From positions 1 to 40,744 of the forward strand of contig JAIROP010000037.1 of the NCBI GenBank assembly GCA_031257475.1: a DNA stretch of 40,744 nt, written 5' to 3'. Of the stretch, positions 14,740 to 23,594 are shown piece by piece. The notes beneath the pieces are model-generated. The model was not told the DNA's origin. It ran no database searches and worked only from the letters and a program-made list of their open reading frames with translations. Source of the stretch: Holosporaceae bacterium (GTDB lineage: Bacteria > Pseudomonadota > Alphaproteobacteria > UBA3830). Position numbers and translations under genes: made by a program. Numbering within the stretch: position 1 is the stretch's first letter; every line of letters begins with the position of its first letter.

Positions 14740-16663
14740 GTTCTATGACCTCTCTAGCCGCCAGCTTCGGCTTGGTTTTTAGCAACTCAATTACTTTGGT
14801 AAACGCTTTTTTTTGTCCATCGGATTCCTTTGGGTGCAGTATTTTTTCCACCTGCTGAACAATGTTATCAGCTGTACAATCATACTGCAACAGTTCTGGA
14901 ACGACGTCTCTTTTTGCCAAAAGATTTACAAGACAAACATATCGCACTTTAACTAAAAACTTCACGATTAAATAGGTTGGTAAAGATGTTCTATAAATGG
15001 CCACAAATGGTAACCTCACTCTAGCCAACTCCAGCGTCACCGTGCCAGACGCTGCCACGGCTAAATCAGACGAATAATATGCCAGAACTTTTTGAGATTT
15101 TTTAGTAGTTATAAATGGCTTTCGAGGCCAGGAACTGGTCATTTCTTCGATGGTTTTTTGGAGACTTTCCACCGTTGGAATAATGAACCGCACTTTCCCA
15201 TACCTATCCATCATCCTACTGACAAACTTCCCCAATATTGGCATGTGGCGGCGGATTTCAGACATTCTGCTTCCAGGAAGCAAGGTGATGATTCGCTCTT
15301 CGTTCCAACCAGCTGAGAAATTCTTCAGCGCCTCTTCGTTGGGTTTATCAAAATCTGCGTCAATTGCAATCGGATGGCCAACAAAAACCGTTTTAACATT
15401 GCTAAAATATGGTGGTTCAAATGGCAACAGCACCAGCAACTTATCCAAAAATTTATACAGGGATTTTGCCCGCCACCGTCTCCAAGCCCAGACCGGCGGT
15501 GCTACATAGTGAACTATCGAAATACTCGGCTGCATTTTCTTAATTTCCCTATCCACCCGATGCGTAAACCCGGATGAATCAATGGTAACAACAACATTGG
15601 GTTGATAATCAAGGATGGCTTTCACAGTGTCACGGATAAGTCTTTTGACGTGAAATATTTTGCTGATCACTTCCCAAATGCCGATGATGGATAGCTCGTT
15701 GATTGAAAATATTTGCTTTTGTCCTGCCACAGCCATGTATTTTCCACCAACTCCGAGGAATTTGGCGCCACGCGATATTTCTCTGATATCTTCAATCAAC
15801 TTTCCTCCCAGGTAGTCGCCGGAAGCTTCTCCGGCTATCATAAAGATTTTCAGTGGAGATACCCGAATCGCTACCAAAAACATGTTGAGCTCATCGGAGC
15901 GTTTGATGACGTCATCTTTATCAAGTACGATACATCTACCGGCCTCCAGAGCCACGCCGTTGAACCCGTTTTTATGTAATTTTTCAATTGTTTCCACGCC
16001 TATGGTTGGTAAATCCAGTCTATTATCCTGTTGAGGCTTGGATATCTTCACTAAAACTCCTCCGGGAGAAGATGCCGACTGCCCACAGGTTTCTATCAGC
16101 GCATTGGTTCCATGTACATCTTCACGACCAAGCACCCTTCCACAGGATACCAGGACAGACTGGCCTAGGTCGGACAAACCAAGCTCTTTGGCTGCCTGTA
16201 CTCCAACATCCACATCTATAAGGTCAGACGCTGATGGTTTGCGCCGAGAAAAGACGCCCTCGCCAAGGAAAATATCATCCAATAGGCTTGTTCCTGCAAT
16301 CACCACAAACCCTTCATTTTGCACCAGATTAGTGAAAGCTCGAAGCAGAGTGTCATCTCCTGCGAAAATTGCCTTCCCCAGTTGGCGTAGCCATTGCTTT
16401 CCCTTTTTATCCAGGGACAACTGGTTGAAATTCGGTCGCTTTATTCGTCCAGCAAAAACGACCTTTTCTACCCTGTTTTTATGCAGAAAATCTAAAATTT
16501 TACCGATTTCACCCAAATTCGCGGATGTATACTCCGCTTTTGGCCAATTTTTCAGACTGCAAAATCCCTCCATAAAAATCAAACAAAAATCTATCTTTTT
16601 TTGAGTGCAGGCTTTGGCAATCAAGCGAGGATAGTCCCCATCCCCACATACAATTCCAATCAT
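14714..16663 (-). CDS. lpxI-lpxB: LpxI-LpxB fusion: UDP-diacylglucosamine hydrolase plus lipid-A-disaccharide synthase
   Basis: One continuous 649-residue protein carries two successive lipid A enzymes. Residues 1 to about 270 are LpxI: GIVCGDGDYPRLIA at the start, AGDDTLLRAF at 101-110, and the conserved ISKPQQDNRLDLPTIG block at 207-222. LpxI hydrolyses UDP-2,3-diacylglucosamine to lipid X. From about residue 271 it is LpxB: KIFMIAGEASGD, HYVAPPVWAWRRWRAK, FVGHPI, LLPGSRMSEIRRH, and ASGTVTLELA. LpxB joins lipid X to UDP-diacylglucosamine. The usual LpxB start is replaced by LKIF, joined through a very short linker. ATG 16663 overlaps the lpxA stop as ATGA; the frame is open to 16684 but that longer start is less likely. 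These genes are normally separate and adjacent (lpxA-lpxI-lpxB), so the fusion probably arose by loss of a stop between neighbours. Confidence 0.93.
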   Translation of the reverse strand: MIGIVCGDGDYPRLIAKACTQKKIDFCLIFMEGFCSLKNWPKAEYTSANLGEIGKILDFLHKNRVEKVVFAGRIKRPNFNQLSLDKKGKQWLRQLGKAIFAGDDTLLRAFTNLVQNEGFVVIAGTSLLDDIFLGEGVFSRRKPSASDLIDVDVGVQAAKELGLSDLGQSVLVSCGRVLGREDVHGTNALIETCGQSASSPGGVLVKISKPQQDNRLDLPTIGVETIEKLHKNGFNGVALEAGRCIVLDKDDVIKRSDELNMFLVAIRVSPLKIFMIAGEASGDYLGGKLIEDIREISRGAKFLGVGGKYMAVAGQKQIFSINELSIIGIWEVISKIFHVKRLIRDTVKAILDYQPNVVVTIDSSGFTHRVDREIKKMQPSISIVHYVAPPVWAWRRWRAKSLYKFLDKLLVLLPFEPPYFSNVKTVFVGHPIAIDADFDKPNEEALKNFSAGWNEERIITLLPGSRMSEIRRHMPILGKFVSRMMDRYGKVRFIIPTVESLQKTIEEMTSSWPRKPFITTKKSQKVLAYYSSDLAVAASGTVTLELARVRLPFVAIYRTSLPTYLIVKFLVKVRYVCLVNLLAKRDVVPELLQYDCTADNIVQQVEKILHPKESDGQKKAFTKVIELLKTKPKLAAREVIEHERVVCNR

Positions 16664-17448
16664 TGACTTTCTTTGGGAAGACAAAACGATCTGTCCGTAC
16701 TCTTTTTCATAAAATCCACCAGATGATCTACGCAGGATACTCCCCTGATGGAATTTTCCACCTTCGCCACATTCTCGGATAGAGTATGCTCTCCGAAGAA
16801 AATCATTTCATAGGCCTTCTTCAGGGCCAATATTTCCCGTCTGTCGACATTGGATCGTCTCAAGCCTATTATATTTATGTCATAGAGATAGGCACGCTCT
16901 CCCTTTACAGCTCCGTAGGGGATTATATCCCGCTCGACTCCGGACATGCCCCCAATTATGGCATGGCGACCGATCCTAACCCATTGATGGACTGCCACAA
17001 GTCCTCCAACGATTGCCTCATCTCCGATCTTGACATGTCCTCCGAGGGTCGCATTATTTCCCATCACAACATTATCGCCTATAACACAATCGTGGGCGAT
17101 ATGCACAGAAATCATAAAGAGGTTATCGTCTCCGATGACTGTCTGCATCGCGTCTCCGGCAGTTCCAGGGTGTATGGTAACGTATTCCCGTATGGTATTG
17201 CGTTTTCCTATCACCAGACTGGATTTTTCTCCCTTGTATTTCAAATCCTGGGGCATATATCCAATGGATGCAAATGGGAAAATTCGAGTTTCCTCTCCTA
17301 CGACTGTATTTCCATCAACACACACGTGTGGCATAATCTTCACATTATCACCCAGTTCCACGTTGTCTCCTATGATAGAATATGGACCAATATGCACATT
17401 CTGCCCAATTTTGGCCGAGGAAGATATGATGGCTGTTGGATGTATCAA
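16660..17448 (-). CDS. lpxA: UDP-N-acetylglucosamine acyltransferase LpxA
   Basis: First enzyme of lipid A synthesis: moves a 3-hydroxyacyl chain from acyl carrier protein to UDP-GlcNAc in the cytoplasm. The left-handed beta-helix is visible as hexapeptide repeats from residue 2 onward (IHPTAI, AKIGQNVHIGPYSIIG, and so on). The catalytic histidine is H119 in ISVHIAHDCVIG, and the C-terminal helical region (RREILALKKAYEMIF) is typical. The length of 262 is normal. It lies 13 bases after fabZ and overlaps the lpxI-lpxB start by four bases. Confidence 0.96.
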   Translation of the reverse strand: MIHPTAIISSSAKIGQNVHIGPYSIIGDNVELGDNVKIMPHVCVDGNTVVGEETRIFPFASIGYMPQDLKYKGEKSSLVIGKRNTIREYVTIHPGTAGDAMQTVIGDDNLFMISVHIAHDCVIGDNVVMGNNATLGGHVKIGDEAIVGGLVAVHQWVRIGRHAIIGGMSGVERDIIPYGAVKGERAYLYDINIIGLRRSNVDRREILALKKAYEMIFFGEHTLSENVAKVENSIRGVSCVDHLVDFMKKSTDRSFCLPKESQ

Positions 17449-17461
17449 AATTACCTCTCTT

Positions 17462-17902
17462 CTACGGAACCATCATTGCAGTGAAAGTGGCCTCGGTAAC
17501 CAAAACATCTCCAACATAGGCTTTGCCCCTGAATCGCCACACATTGCCACGACTTCTATCTTTTTTGACCTGTAAATAAAGAACCTCTCCCGGCCCCACA
17601 ACTTTTCTAAACTTCACGTTATCCATGGTCATGAAATACACCGACCCACCGCTTTTCTCGATGTGCATAGTCTTCGCGACCACGACGCCGGCCGTTTGTC
17701 CCATCGCTTCCACGATGAACACACCTGGCATGACTGGTTTCTCTGGAAAATGACCTTGAAAAAAAGGCTCGTTTACCGTCACATTCTTTACTCCAACTGC
17801 GCTTTCTCCAAGGACCAAATCTTCTATTCTGTCGATCATCAACATTGGATATCTATGGGGAAGACATTCCTTTATTTGATTTATATCTAAAGAATCGCTC
17901 AC
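17462..17902 (-). CDS. fabZ: 3-hydroxyacyl-ACP dehydratase FabZ
   Basis: Hot-dog-fold dehydratase of fatty acid synthesis that also competes with LpxA for 3-hydroxyacyl-ACP. The active site motif GHFPEKPVMPG supplies H51, and E65 in VFIVEAMGQTAG completes the catalytic pair. HRYPMLMIDRI near the N-terminus is characteristic. The length of 146 is normal. It overlaps the lpxD stop by four bases (ATGA) and stands in the conserved lpxD-fabZ-lpxA order. Confidence 0.96.
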   Translation of the reverse strand: MSDSLDINQIKECLPHRYPMLMIDRIEDLVLGESAVGVKNVTVNEPFFQGHFPEKPVMPGVFIVEAMGQTAGVVVAKTMHIEKSGGSVYFMTMDNVKFRKVVGPGEVLYLQVKKDRSRGNVWRFRGKAYVGDVLVTEATFTAMMVP

Positions 17903-18933
17903 TTCACCTCCGAATTCTTTTCCCGTCGTGTGACAGACTTTTTAAGAAACGCCGCCTGCCTTTTCCAAATATTAATGTCCACGGCAGGAATACCTCCAAC
18001 GACCTTTCCAGCCTCCACACTCGACGCAATGCCGCTCTTTGCTGCCGCAATGACCTGGTCTCCAATCTCTATATGCCCAACAACTCCGACCTGGCCTGCC
18101 AAAACTACTCCATTACCTATCCTGGTGCTGCCTGCTATACCAACCTGTGCGACAATGATGGTTCCATCTCCTATGTGAACATTATGGGCAATTTGAACAA
18201 GATTATCTATGACGGTATCGTTTCCAATGACAGTGTCTTCAATGCTTCCTCTGTCGATTGTTGTGTTCGCTCCAACGCGCACCCGATCTCCAATGATCAC
18301 TCTCCCGAGCTGCTTTATGTAAGTCATTCTTCTTCCAGCAGGAATTATTCCGAATCCAGATTCTCCTAGACGAGCCCCAGAATGAATAATCACATCACAA
18401 CCTATGATACTGTGCGATATGGTAACATTGCTATGGACATGGCTTCCGGAACCTATGTGGCAGCCTTTTTCCACGACGCTGCTTGCTCCAATATAAACAT
18501 TAGCACCCACAACAACATTGGCTTCTATCACCACATTTTCTCCAATATAGCATCCTTCACCAAACTGTGCTGATTCATGAATTCTCGCTGTATTACAGAT
18601 ATGCACAGGAAATTTCTCCCATGGATATAGTATATTAAGAGCCTCTGCGTATCCCAGCTGCGCATTTGCACAAACCAGACCAACCACTCCGGGAGGAAGA
18701 TACTTAATATTCTCTTCTTGAAGAATTACCGCTCCTGCGGATGTACTTCTCAGATCCTCTATATATTTTTTATTACTAAAAAAGGATAGTTCTACCTTTT
18801 GCGCAAATTTGAGCGTAGCAACTCCTGCGATGACAAAATCTTCCTCTCCTACTTTTTTGAAACCGCATATTTGAACAAGCTCAGATAGCTTTAGCTTTTT
18901 TATAACGCCAAAAAAACTCGCATCCACCATCAT
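17899..18933 (-). CDS. lpxD: UDP-3-O-acylglucosamine N-acyltransferase LpxD
   Basis: Third enzyme of lipid A synthesis, adding the N-linked 3-hydroxyacyl chain. The N-terminal uridine-binding domain (about residues 1-105) is followed by the left-handed helix with many hexapeptide repeats. The catalytic histidine lies in VQIAHNVHIGDG. GESGFGIIP, a substrate-pocket segment of LpxD, is also present. The length of 344 is normal. Two ATGs stand in tandem (18933 and 18930). It follows skp closely and is coupled to fabZ. Confidence 0.95.
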   Translation of the reverse strand: MMVDASFFGVIKKLKLSELVQICGFKKVGEEDFVIAGVATLKFAQKVELSFFSNKKYIEDLRSTSAGAVILQEENIKYLPPGVVGLVCANAQLGYAEALNILYPWEKFPVHICNTARIHESAQFGEGCYIGENVVIEANVVVGANVYIGASSVVEKGCHIGSGSHVHSNVTISHSIIGCDVIIHSGARLGESGFGIIPAGRRMTYIKQLGRVIIGDRVRVGANTTIDRGSIEDTVIGNDTVIDNLVQIAHNVHIGDGTIIVAQVGIAGSTRIGNGVVLAGQVGVVGHIEIGDQVIAAAKSGIASSVEAGKVVGGIPAVDINIWKRQAAFLKKSVTRREKNSEVK

Positions 18934-18944
18934 CTATTGTCTCT

Positions 18945-19466
18945 CTACAGAAATTCTACCGTCTCATAGGGGATAATTGCATCAAGTTCTCTTATTATCT
19001 CCTCAGTAATGTCGGGATATTCATCCTCACGGTATACGACCGCCTCTGTAGTGACAAGCATCCTGAGTTTTCTATATACACAGATCTTTTTGATAACTTT
19101 TTTCGTTTCCCTATTGAGTTCCTCAATAGCTCTTCGATAGGCGCTTGATATTTGATATTTTTTGTTTCTGACCTTCTCATAAAGACTCACAAGCATATCC
19201 TCAATCTTCCGAGCGTCCTCAGCAGTCTTTTTTGCCGCCTCCATATCCTTTATCCTGTCTTCCAGCTCTTCCAATTCTTTTGCCGCATTATCATTTGCTG
19301 CCTGTATCTGCTCTTCTATGCTTTTTCCTGCGCTGGACTCCCTAGCAACCCTATTCATATCTACTACTCCCACCGAGCTGTCTCCAGCGCAGTTGCCACA
19401 GATGCTCAACACGATAAAAAACACCCTCCCAAAAATCCAGCGGAATTTACTCAGTTTCTTTTCCAC
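18945..19466 (-). CDS. skp: Periplasmic chaperone Skp/OmpH
   Basis: Holds unfolded outer-membrane proteins in the periplasm on their way to BamA. An N-terminal hydrophobic segment (FGRVFFIVLSICGNCAG) acts as the signal peptide. The mature start VGVVDMNRVARESSAGK matches the Skp strand and helix. A long charged coiled-coil of about 90 residues follows, and the return strand MLVTTEAVVYREDEYPDIT ends the family pattern. The cleavage site is not a clean AxA; the cysteine at the end of the hydrophobic region could suggest a lipoprotein, but no proper lipobox is seen. It sits between bamA and lpxD, the usual place. Confidence 0.88.
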   Translation of the reverse strand: MEKKLSKFRWIFGRVFFIVLSICGNCAGDSSVGVVDMNRVARESSAGKSIEEQIQAANDNAAKELEELEDRIKDMEAAKKTAEDARKIEDMLVSLYEKVRNKKYQISSAYRRAIEELNRETKKVIKKICVYRKLRMLVTTEAVVYREDEYPDITEEIIRELDAIIPYETVEFL

Positions 19467-19474
19467 AGTCCTCT

Positions 19475-21769
19475 CTACATGAAGCCTGTTAGAGTGAAAG
19501 TCTGTTTTTCATCATTTTTATGCTTTTTTATCGGGAAGCCAAAGATGAAGGACAACGGAACCCCAAATGGAGACCTGGCCCACTCAATAGCAACTCCCAC
19601 GGAGCATCTTATGGAACTGGAATCCTTAACATATTTGCTGTTGTACTTGGAGCCCCAGGCACTTCCGAAATCCAGAAACACCTTACCATCAATTCCCATT
19701 TCCCTACTTGATAGGGGTGCTTTTACCATGAAACAGACTGTCCAATACCGATTGCCTCCCAAACTATTGTTGAAAAGATCTCTTGGAGAAATGCCATAGG
19801 AATCGAATCCTCTCATGCTAGCACCATCTCCCCCCAACGCATACCTGTGACCGCTTCGGGTTCCGTTAATTTCCGTCATGTGTCCGATGTTCGCACTGGC
19901 GACAAAAGTTATTCTTCGCGTCAGTGGGTAATAATAGTTCCCTCCCAGCTCATTTTTAAGATAGCGAACATTACCGCCTACTCCGGCATAGGAATTTGTG
20001 AGGGACAGATCATAGCCTCGGCGTGGATCGTAAGGATTGTCCATCCGCTCATAGCTTAGCGTCGACGAAATCTCGCTGCATACATATTTCCCATACTCGT
20101 CCTTCAGCAAATAGGCTTCCGAAACGAGTTGCTCTGGGATTTTTTCATACAGTTTTCCGTCCACCCGATTCCACCAACGTTTATCATGGACAGACACAGC
20201 ATATCCTATCCGGTGAAATATGCAATCCGTGATAGCATAGCGAATGTAGGGAGATACATAGATTGATTTCGTTACGCTTCGCTCAACGCTTTTTCGGTTA
20301 GATTGGTTTGCACCTATGCTTATCCCAGCTCCAAAATTTTTATCCAGAAAATGTGGATCGAAAATATTGGCTTTACATCCGTAAAATTTCTGCATCCAAA
20401 AAATATCTGCCGAAAGGATTCTTCCTGTCCCCATCAGATTATTTTCCACAAAACCGATGAATCCTCCAAATCCATCAGCATCACTGACATTTAATCCGAA
20501 CCGCACCTGTGCTGTGCTATCCTTTTCCTTCACTGCCACCAACAACACTATTTTATCTTCTGCTGCACCCGGAACTTCACTCACCTGAACGTCATCAAAA
20601 TAACCCATGGACTTTAATCTTTCCACGGTTCTTTGTATTTTGTATACATTGTAAGCATCTCCTTCATGCACAATGAACTCTCGTCGTATAACTCTGTCCA
20701 GAGTCCTTGTGTTGCCCACAATATCTATCCTTTCGATAAAAGCACGCGGCCTTTTTACAATGGTATACTTTACGGTGGCCGTTTTGTTTTTCTTATCATA
20801 ATCCACATCAACAAGCACATCGGTAAACGGGTGATCGCTCATGGCTACTCTTCCTCGAATCATCTCCCGATTCGCTTTGATAAGAGCTTCGTTGTATAGA
20901 GTACCGCCAATAATCATTATGTGCTTACTAAAGTCTTCCGCCTTTATCTTTTCCACCTTCGACTCTAGACTCACATCCTTAATTGTGTATTTATCCCCCT
21001 CTTCCATGGAAAAGGTGCAGTAGTGGGATTTTCTGTCAAAATCCATCTCTGCCACCGCCGACGTAACCATAAAAAACGGAAAACCATTGTTTTTATAAAA
21101 CTCGGTAAGATTCTCTCTGTCTACATCCACCTTATCTTCACGGAAGACGTGGCTCTCATAGTCCCAAAAACGCCAGATCCTTGCTTCCTTGGTGGCTAGC
21201 AAATCTTTCAAGTCATCATCGCTGAAACTCTTGTTTCCAACGAAAAGAATCTTCTTGACTGTGGTTTTTGATCCCTCCACTATTTCGAAGACAATGTCTA
21301 TCCTGTTCCCAGGATGCTTGATTATCTTGGGAGTGATCTTTACGGAACAGTATCCCAAAGCCTTGTAGGCCATCTGGAAATCCGACAATATGTCTTTTAT
21401 CGTATGAAGGCTGAACAGTTTTCCTTCTCCAACCCTCCCGTTAACGATATTTTTTAACACATCATCGCTGGCTGCGTCATTACCTTCGAAGGCTACCTTG
21501 TCGACCATCGGCTTCTCCACACAGCTTATTACTAGGACATTGTCCCTCTTAATAAATTTTACATAGGAAAAAAATCCTTTATCAAAGAGAGCCTTAAGAG
21601 TCTCGTTGATATCGCTCTGATCGTAGTTTTTTCGCGGCTTTATTGTTATACATTCCTCCAGAGCAGCCCGCTCTACCCTATCCAACCCCTCAAACTCTAT
21701 GCGATCCACCACATCAGCCCGAATCACTACCATAGCCGCCGTCAGCACTGATACGAATATCTTCTTCAT
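19475..21769 (-). CDS. bamA: Outer membrane protein assembly factor BamA
   Basis: Central Omp85-family protein that inserts beta-barrels into the outer membrane. A signal peptide (MKKIFVSVLTAAMVVIRA) is followed by five POTRA repeats, beginning VVDRIEFEGLDRV and recurring as VDKVAFEGN, VKKILFVGN, YTIKDVSLE and IERIDIVGNTRT. The C-terminal part is the membrane barrel, with the conserved loop motif seen as MRGFDSYGISPRD in place of the VRGF consensus. The length of 764 is normal. It overlaps rseP by four bases and precedes skp. Confidence 0.95.
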   Translation of the reverse strand: MKKIFVSVLTAAMVVIRADVVDRIEFEGLDRVERAALEECITIKPRKNYDQSDINETLKALFDKGFFSYVKFIKRDNVLVISCVEKPMVDKVAFEGNDAASDDVLKNIVNGRVGEGKLFSLHTIKDILSDFQMAYKALGYCSVKITPKIIKHPGNRIDIVFEIVEGSKTTVKKILFVGNKSFSDDDLKDLLATKEARIWRFWDYESHVFREDKVDVDRENLTEFYKNNGFPFFMVTSAVAEMDFDRKSHYCTFSMEEGDKYTIKDVSLESKVEKIKAEDFSKHIMIIGGTLYNEALIKANREMIRGRVAMSDHPFTDVLVDVDYDKKNKTATVKYTIVKRPRAFIERIDIVGNTRTLDRVIRREFIVHEGDAYNVYKIQRTVERLKSMGYFDDVQVSEVPGAAEDKIVLLVAVKEKDSTAQVRFGLNVSDADGFGGFIGFVENNLMGTGRILSADIFWMQKFYGCKANIFDPHFLDKNFGAGISIGANQSNRKSVERSVTKSIYVSPYIRYAITDCIFHRIGYAVSVHDKRWWNRVDGKLYEKIPEQLVSEAYLLKDEYGKYVCSEISSTLSYERMDNPYDPRRGYDLSLTNSYAGVGGNVRYLKNELGGNYYYPLTRRITFVASANIGHMTEINGTRSGHRYALGGDGASMRGFDSYGISPRDLFNNSLGGNRYWTVCFMVKAPLSSREMGIDGKVFLDFGSAWGSKYNSKYVKDSSSIRCSVGVAIEWARSPFGVPLSFIFGFPIKKHKNDEKQTFTLTGFM

Positions 21770-22908
21770 TCCGTTCTTCCCATGATACTAAACACAACAT
21801 TTCTCACTGGCTCCAGGCGCAGCACATCGTTAACCGTGGTCAACAACATCAGGGATACTAACAGAATTGTGCAGACAGTCATAATGTATTCTTGCAATCT
21901 TTTATTAAGTTTTTTCCCACTCAGTTGTTCTATTAAGGATATCAGTATTGTACCGCCGTCCAAAACCGGTAGAGGAAACAGATTTATAAGGCCCAAATTA
22001 AGCGACAAAGATACGGTAAACATTATCAATAGCGCTAGGCTCCCTGTCTTGGACAAATCCCCTGCTATTTCCGCAATTCGCACAAATCCTCCGAAATCAT
22101 CAAGATGTCGTCTTCCAGAGAACAGCTGGGAAAAAAATCTGCACATATCCAGGGAGGCATTGACACATTGAACCCCCGCCTGGAGAAATGAATCCACAAG
22201 GCCCTTTTTAGTAAAAACAGGACCAGATGGTTTTATTCCGATCTGTTTTATCTTTCGCGAACTTCCGACAAGTTGTTTCGTTTCCCGAATCTCCGGGACA
22301 ATTAGAATTTCCTTTTGGGCATTATCTCGTTCGATGACAAACGTCAGAGGTCCTTCTTTGGGTTCCTGAATTTTTCGAACAATATCCTGAAATTTTTCCA
22401 TCTGTTGGCCATCAATTAATACAATGCGATCTCCCGGCCTCAGCTGAACCTTTTCCGCGGGGCTGCCTTTCAAGACATCCCCGACAGTCGGAGGGGAAGA
22501 AGGAAGACCATAGAAAAAACACATTAGAAAAATCACCAAAAAGGCGTAAATGTAATTGAACAGAGGTCCGGAAAACGCAACGAACATTTTCTCCCAGTTA
22601 CTTTTATTGGCAAATGCCTGCTGTTTTTCTTCTTCGGTTAACTTTTTCAATACCTCCTCGTCCCCGGTTGCCGAGGACATATCCTCATCACCGAGCATCA
22701 TAACAAATCCACCTATGGGTAGCAGTGAAAAACACCAACGGGTTCCGTGCCTATCGGTTAGTCCGCAGACCTCCGGCCCTATTCCTATGGAAAACTTCGT
22801 TATCTTCACTCCAACCTTCTTGGCTGCCAAAAAATGGCCATACTCATGCACAAATACAACCACATTTATGATTAAAAAAAACGATACTAGATAGTAGAAA
22901 ATATCCAT
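21766..22908 (-). CDS. rseP: Site-2 intramembrane zinc metalloprotease RseP
   Basis: Cleaves membrane substrates such as anti-sigma factors within the bilayer. The zinc site HEYGHFLAAKKVG is at residues 21-33 (H21, E22, H25) in the first membrane helix, and the third ligand is supplied by the LDGG motif (PVLDGGTIL) near the C-terminus. A single PDZ domain (GDVLKGSPAEKVQLRPGDRI) lies between, whereas E. coli RseP has two; a single PDZ is common in alphaproteobacteria. The length is 380. In most alphaproteobacteria dxr precedes this gene; here cdsA does, with only 11 bases between. Confidence 0.94.
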   Translation of the reverse strand: MDIFYYLVSFFLIINVVVFVHEYGHFLAAKKVGVKITKFSIGIGPEVCGLTDRHGTRWCFSLLPIGGFVMMLGDEDMSSATGDEEVLKKLTEEEKQQAFANKSNWEKMFVAFSGPLFNYIYAFLVIFLMCFFYGLPSSPPTVGDVLKGSPAEKVQLRPGDRIVLIDGQQMEKFQDIVRKIQEPKEGPLTFVIERDNAQKEILIVPEIRETKQLVGSSRKIKQIGIKPSGPVFTKKGLVDSFLQAGVQCVNASLDMCRFFSQLFSGRRHLDDFGGFVRIAEIAGDLSKTGSLALLIMFTVSLSLNLGLINLFPLPVLDGGTILISLIEQLSGKKLNKRLQEYIMTVCTILLVSLMLLTTVNDVLRLEPVRNVVFSIMGRTE

Positions 22909-22919
22909 TATTCCATGTC

Positions 22920-23594
22920 CTAATACAACACACCCATGATCGCCAAAACAACAGATGACAGCAGCAAACTATCCAATCTATCGAGAATACCTCCGTGTCC
23001 TGGGAACAGATTGCCCATATCCTTCACCCGAATTTTTCTCTTGAACCAGGATTCAAGCAAATCTCCCCCTATCGAGGCCAAAATTATCATCTGTATGGTC
23101 CAAAAATCCACAACAAAAGTTCTTTCCATCTGGAAAAATGGACTTTTAAGACAATATGAGATTACATTGCCCAGAAAAATCCCTCCGACAACTCCTGCCC
23201 AGGTCTTCTTGGGACTAATGCGTGGACACAATTTGGGACCTTTCAATATCTTCCCAAAGGAATAAGCGCCGATGTCTGTGAAGCTAGATACGCAGATAAG
23301 AAAAACGCATCCCCACTGCCCCAAATGCTCTCGACAATATATGAAAGATCCGGTTCCAATGCAGCAAAACGTGGCCATCAACAGGCGCAGAGGCATCTGT
23401 TTCGTAACTTTATTTGAAAATATCTCCCGCATCATAAACGCACACGTCCCCCAGCAAATCACCGAAAACGTCATGTGTGGAACCCAGAACAGCAGAACTA
23501 CAATCAGTATGAATAGAAAAGACGAGCACATCCTCCAGAAAAATTCATTCTTTTCTTCCTGGAGGACCTTATCTTCAAACATACTACTTTCCAT
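22920..23594 (-). CDS. cdsA: Phosphatidate cytidylyltransferase CdsA
   Basis: Integral membrane enzyme that makes CDP-diacylglycerol for phospholipid synthesis. The family signature near the C-terminus is clear: GGDLLESWFKRKIRVKDMG, LFPGHGGILDRLDSLL, and upstream SPKKTWAGVVGGI. Several hydrophobic helices precede it. At 224 residues it is on the short side for the family because the N-terminal helices are reduced. The start overlaps the uppS end by 11 bases. Confidence 0.93.
   Translation of the reverse strand: MESSMFEDKVLQEEKNEFFWRMCSSFLFILIVVLLFWVPHMTFSVICWGTCAFMMREIFSNKVTKQMPLRLLMATFCCIGTGSFIYCREHLGQWGCVFLICVSSFTDIGAYSFGKILKGPKLCPRISPKKTWAGVVGGIFLGNVISYCLKSPFFQMERTFVVDFWTIQMIILASIGGDLLESWFKRKIRVKDMGNLFPGHGGILDRLDSLLLSSVVLAIMGVLY

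Noticed and set aside
16038-16604. Plus-strand open frame of 188 codons opposite the LpxI-LpxB fusion
   Set aside because: Antisense to conserved LpxI motifs; a shadow frame.
16786-17484. Plus-strand open frame of 232 codons opposite lpxA
   Set aside because: The hexapeptide-repeat coding strand produces long antisense frames; there is no independent support.
19152-19799. Plus-strand open frame of 215 codons opposite skp and bamA
   Set aside because: Antisense to two genes with clear family motifs.
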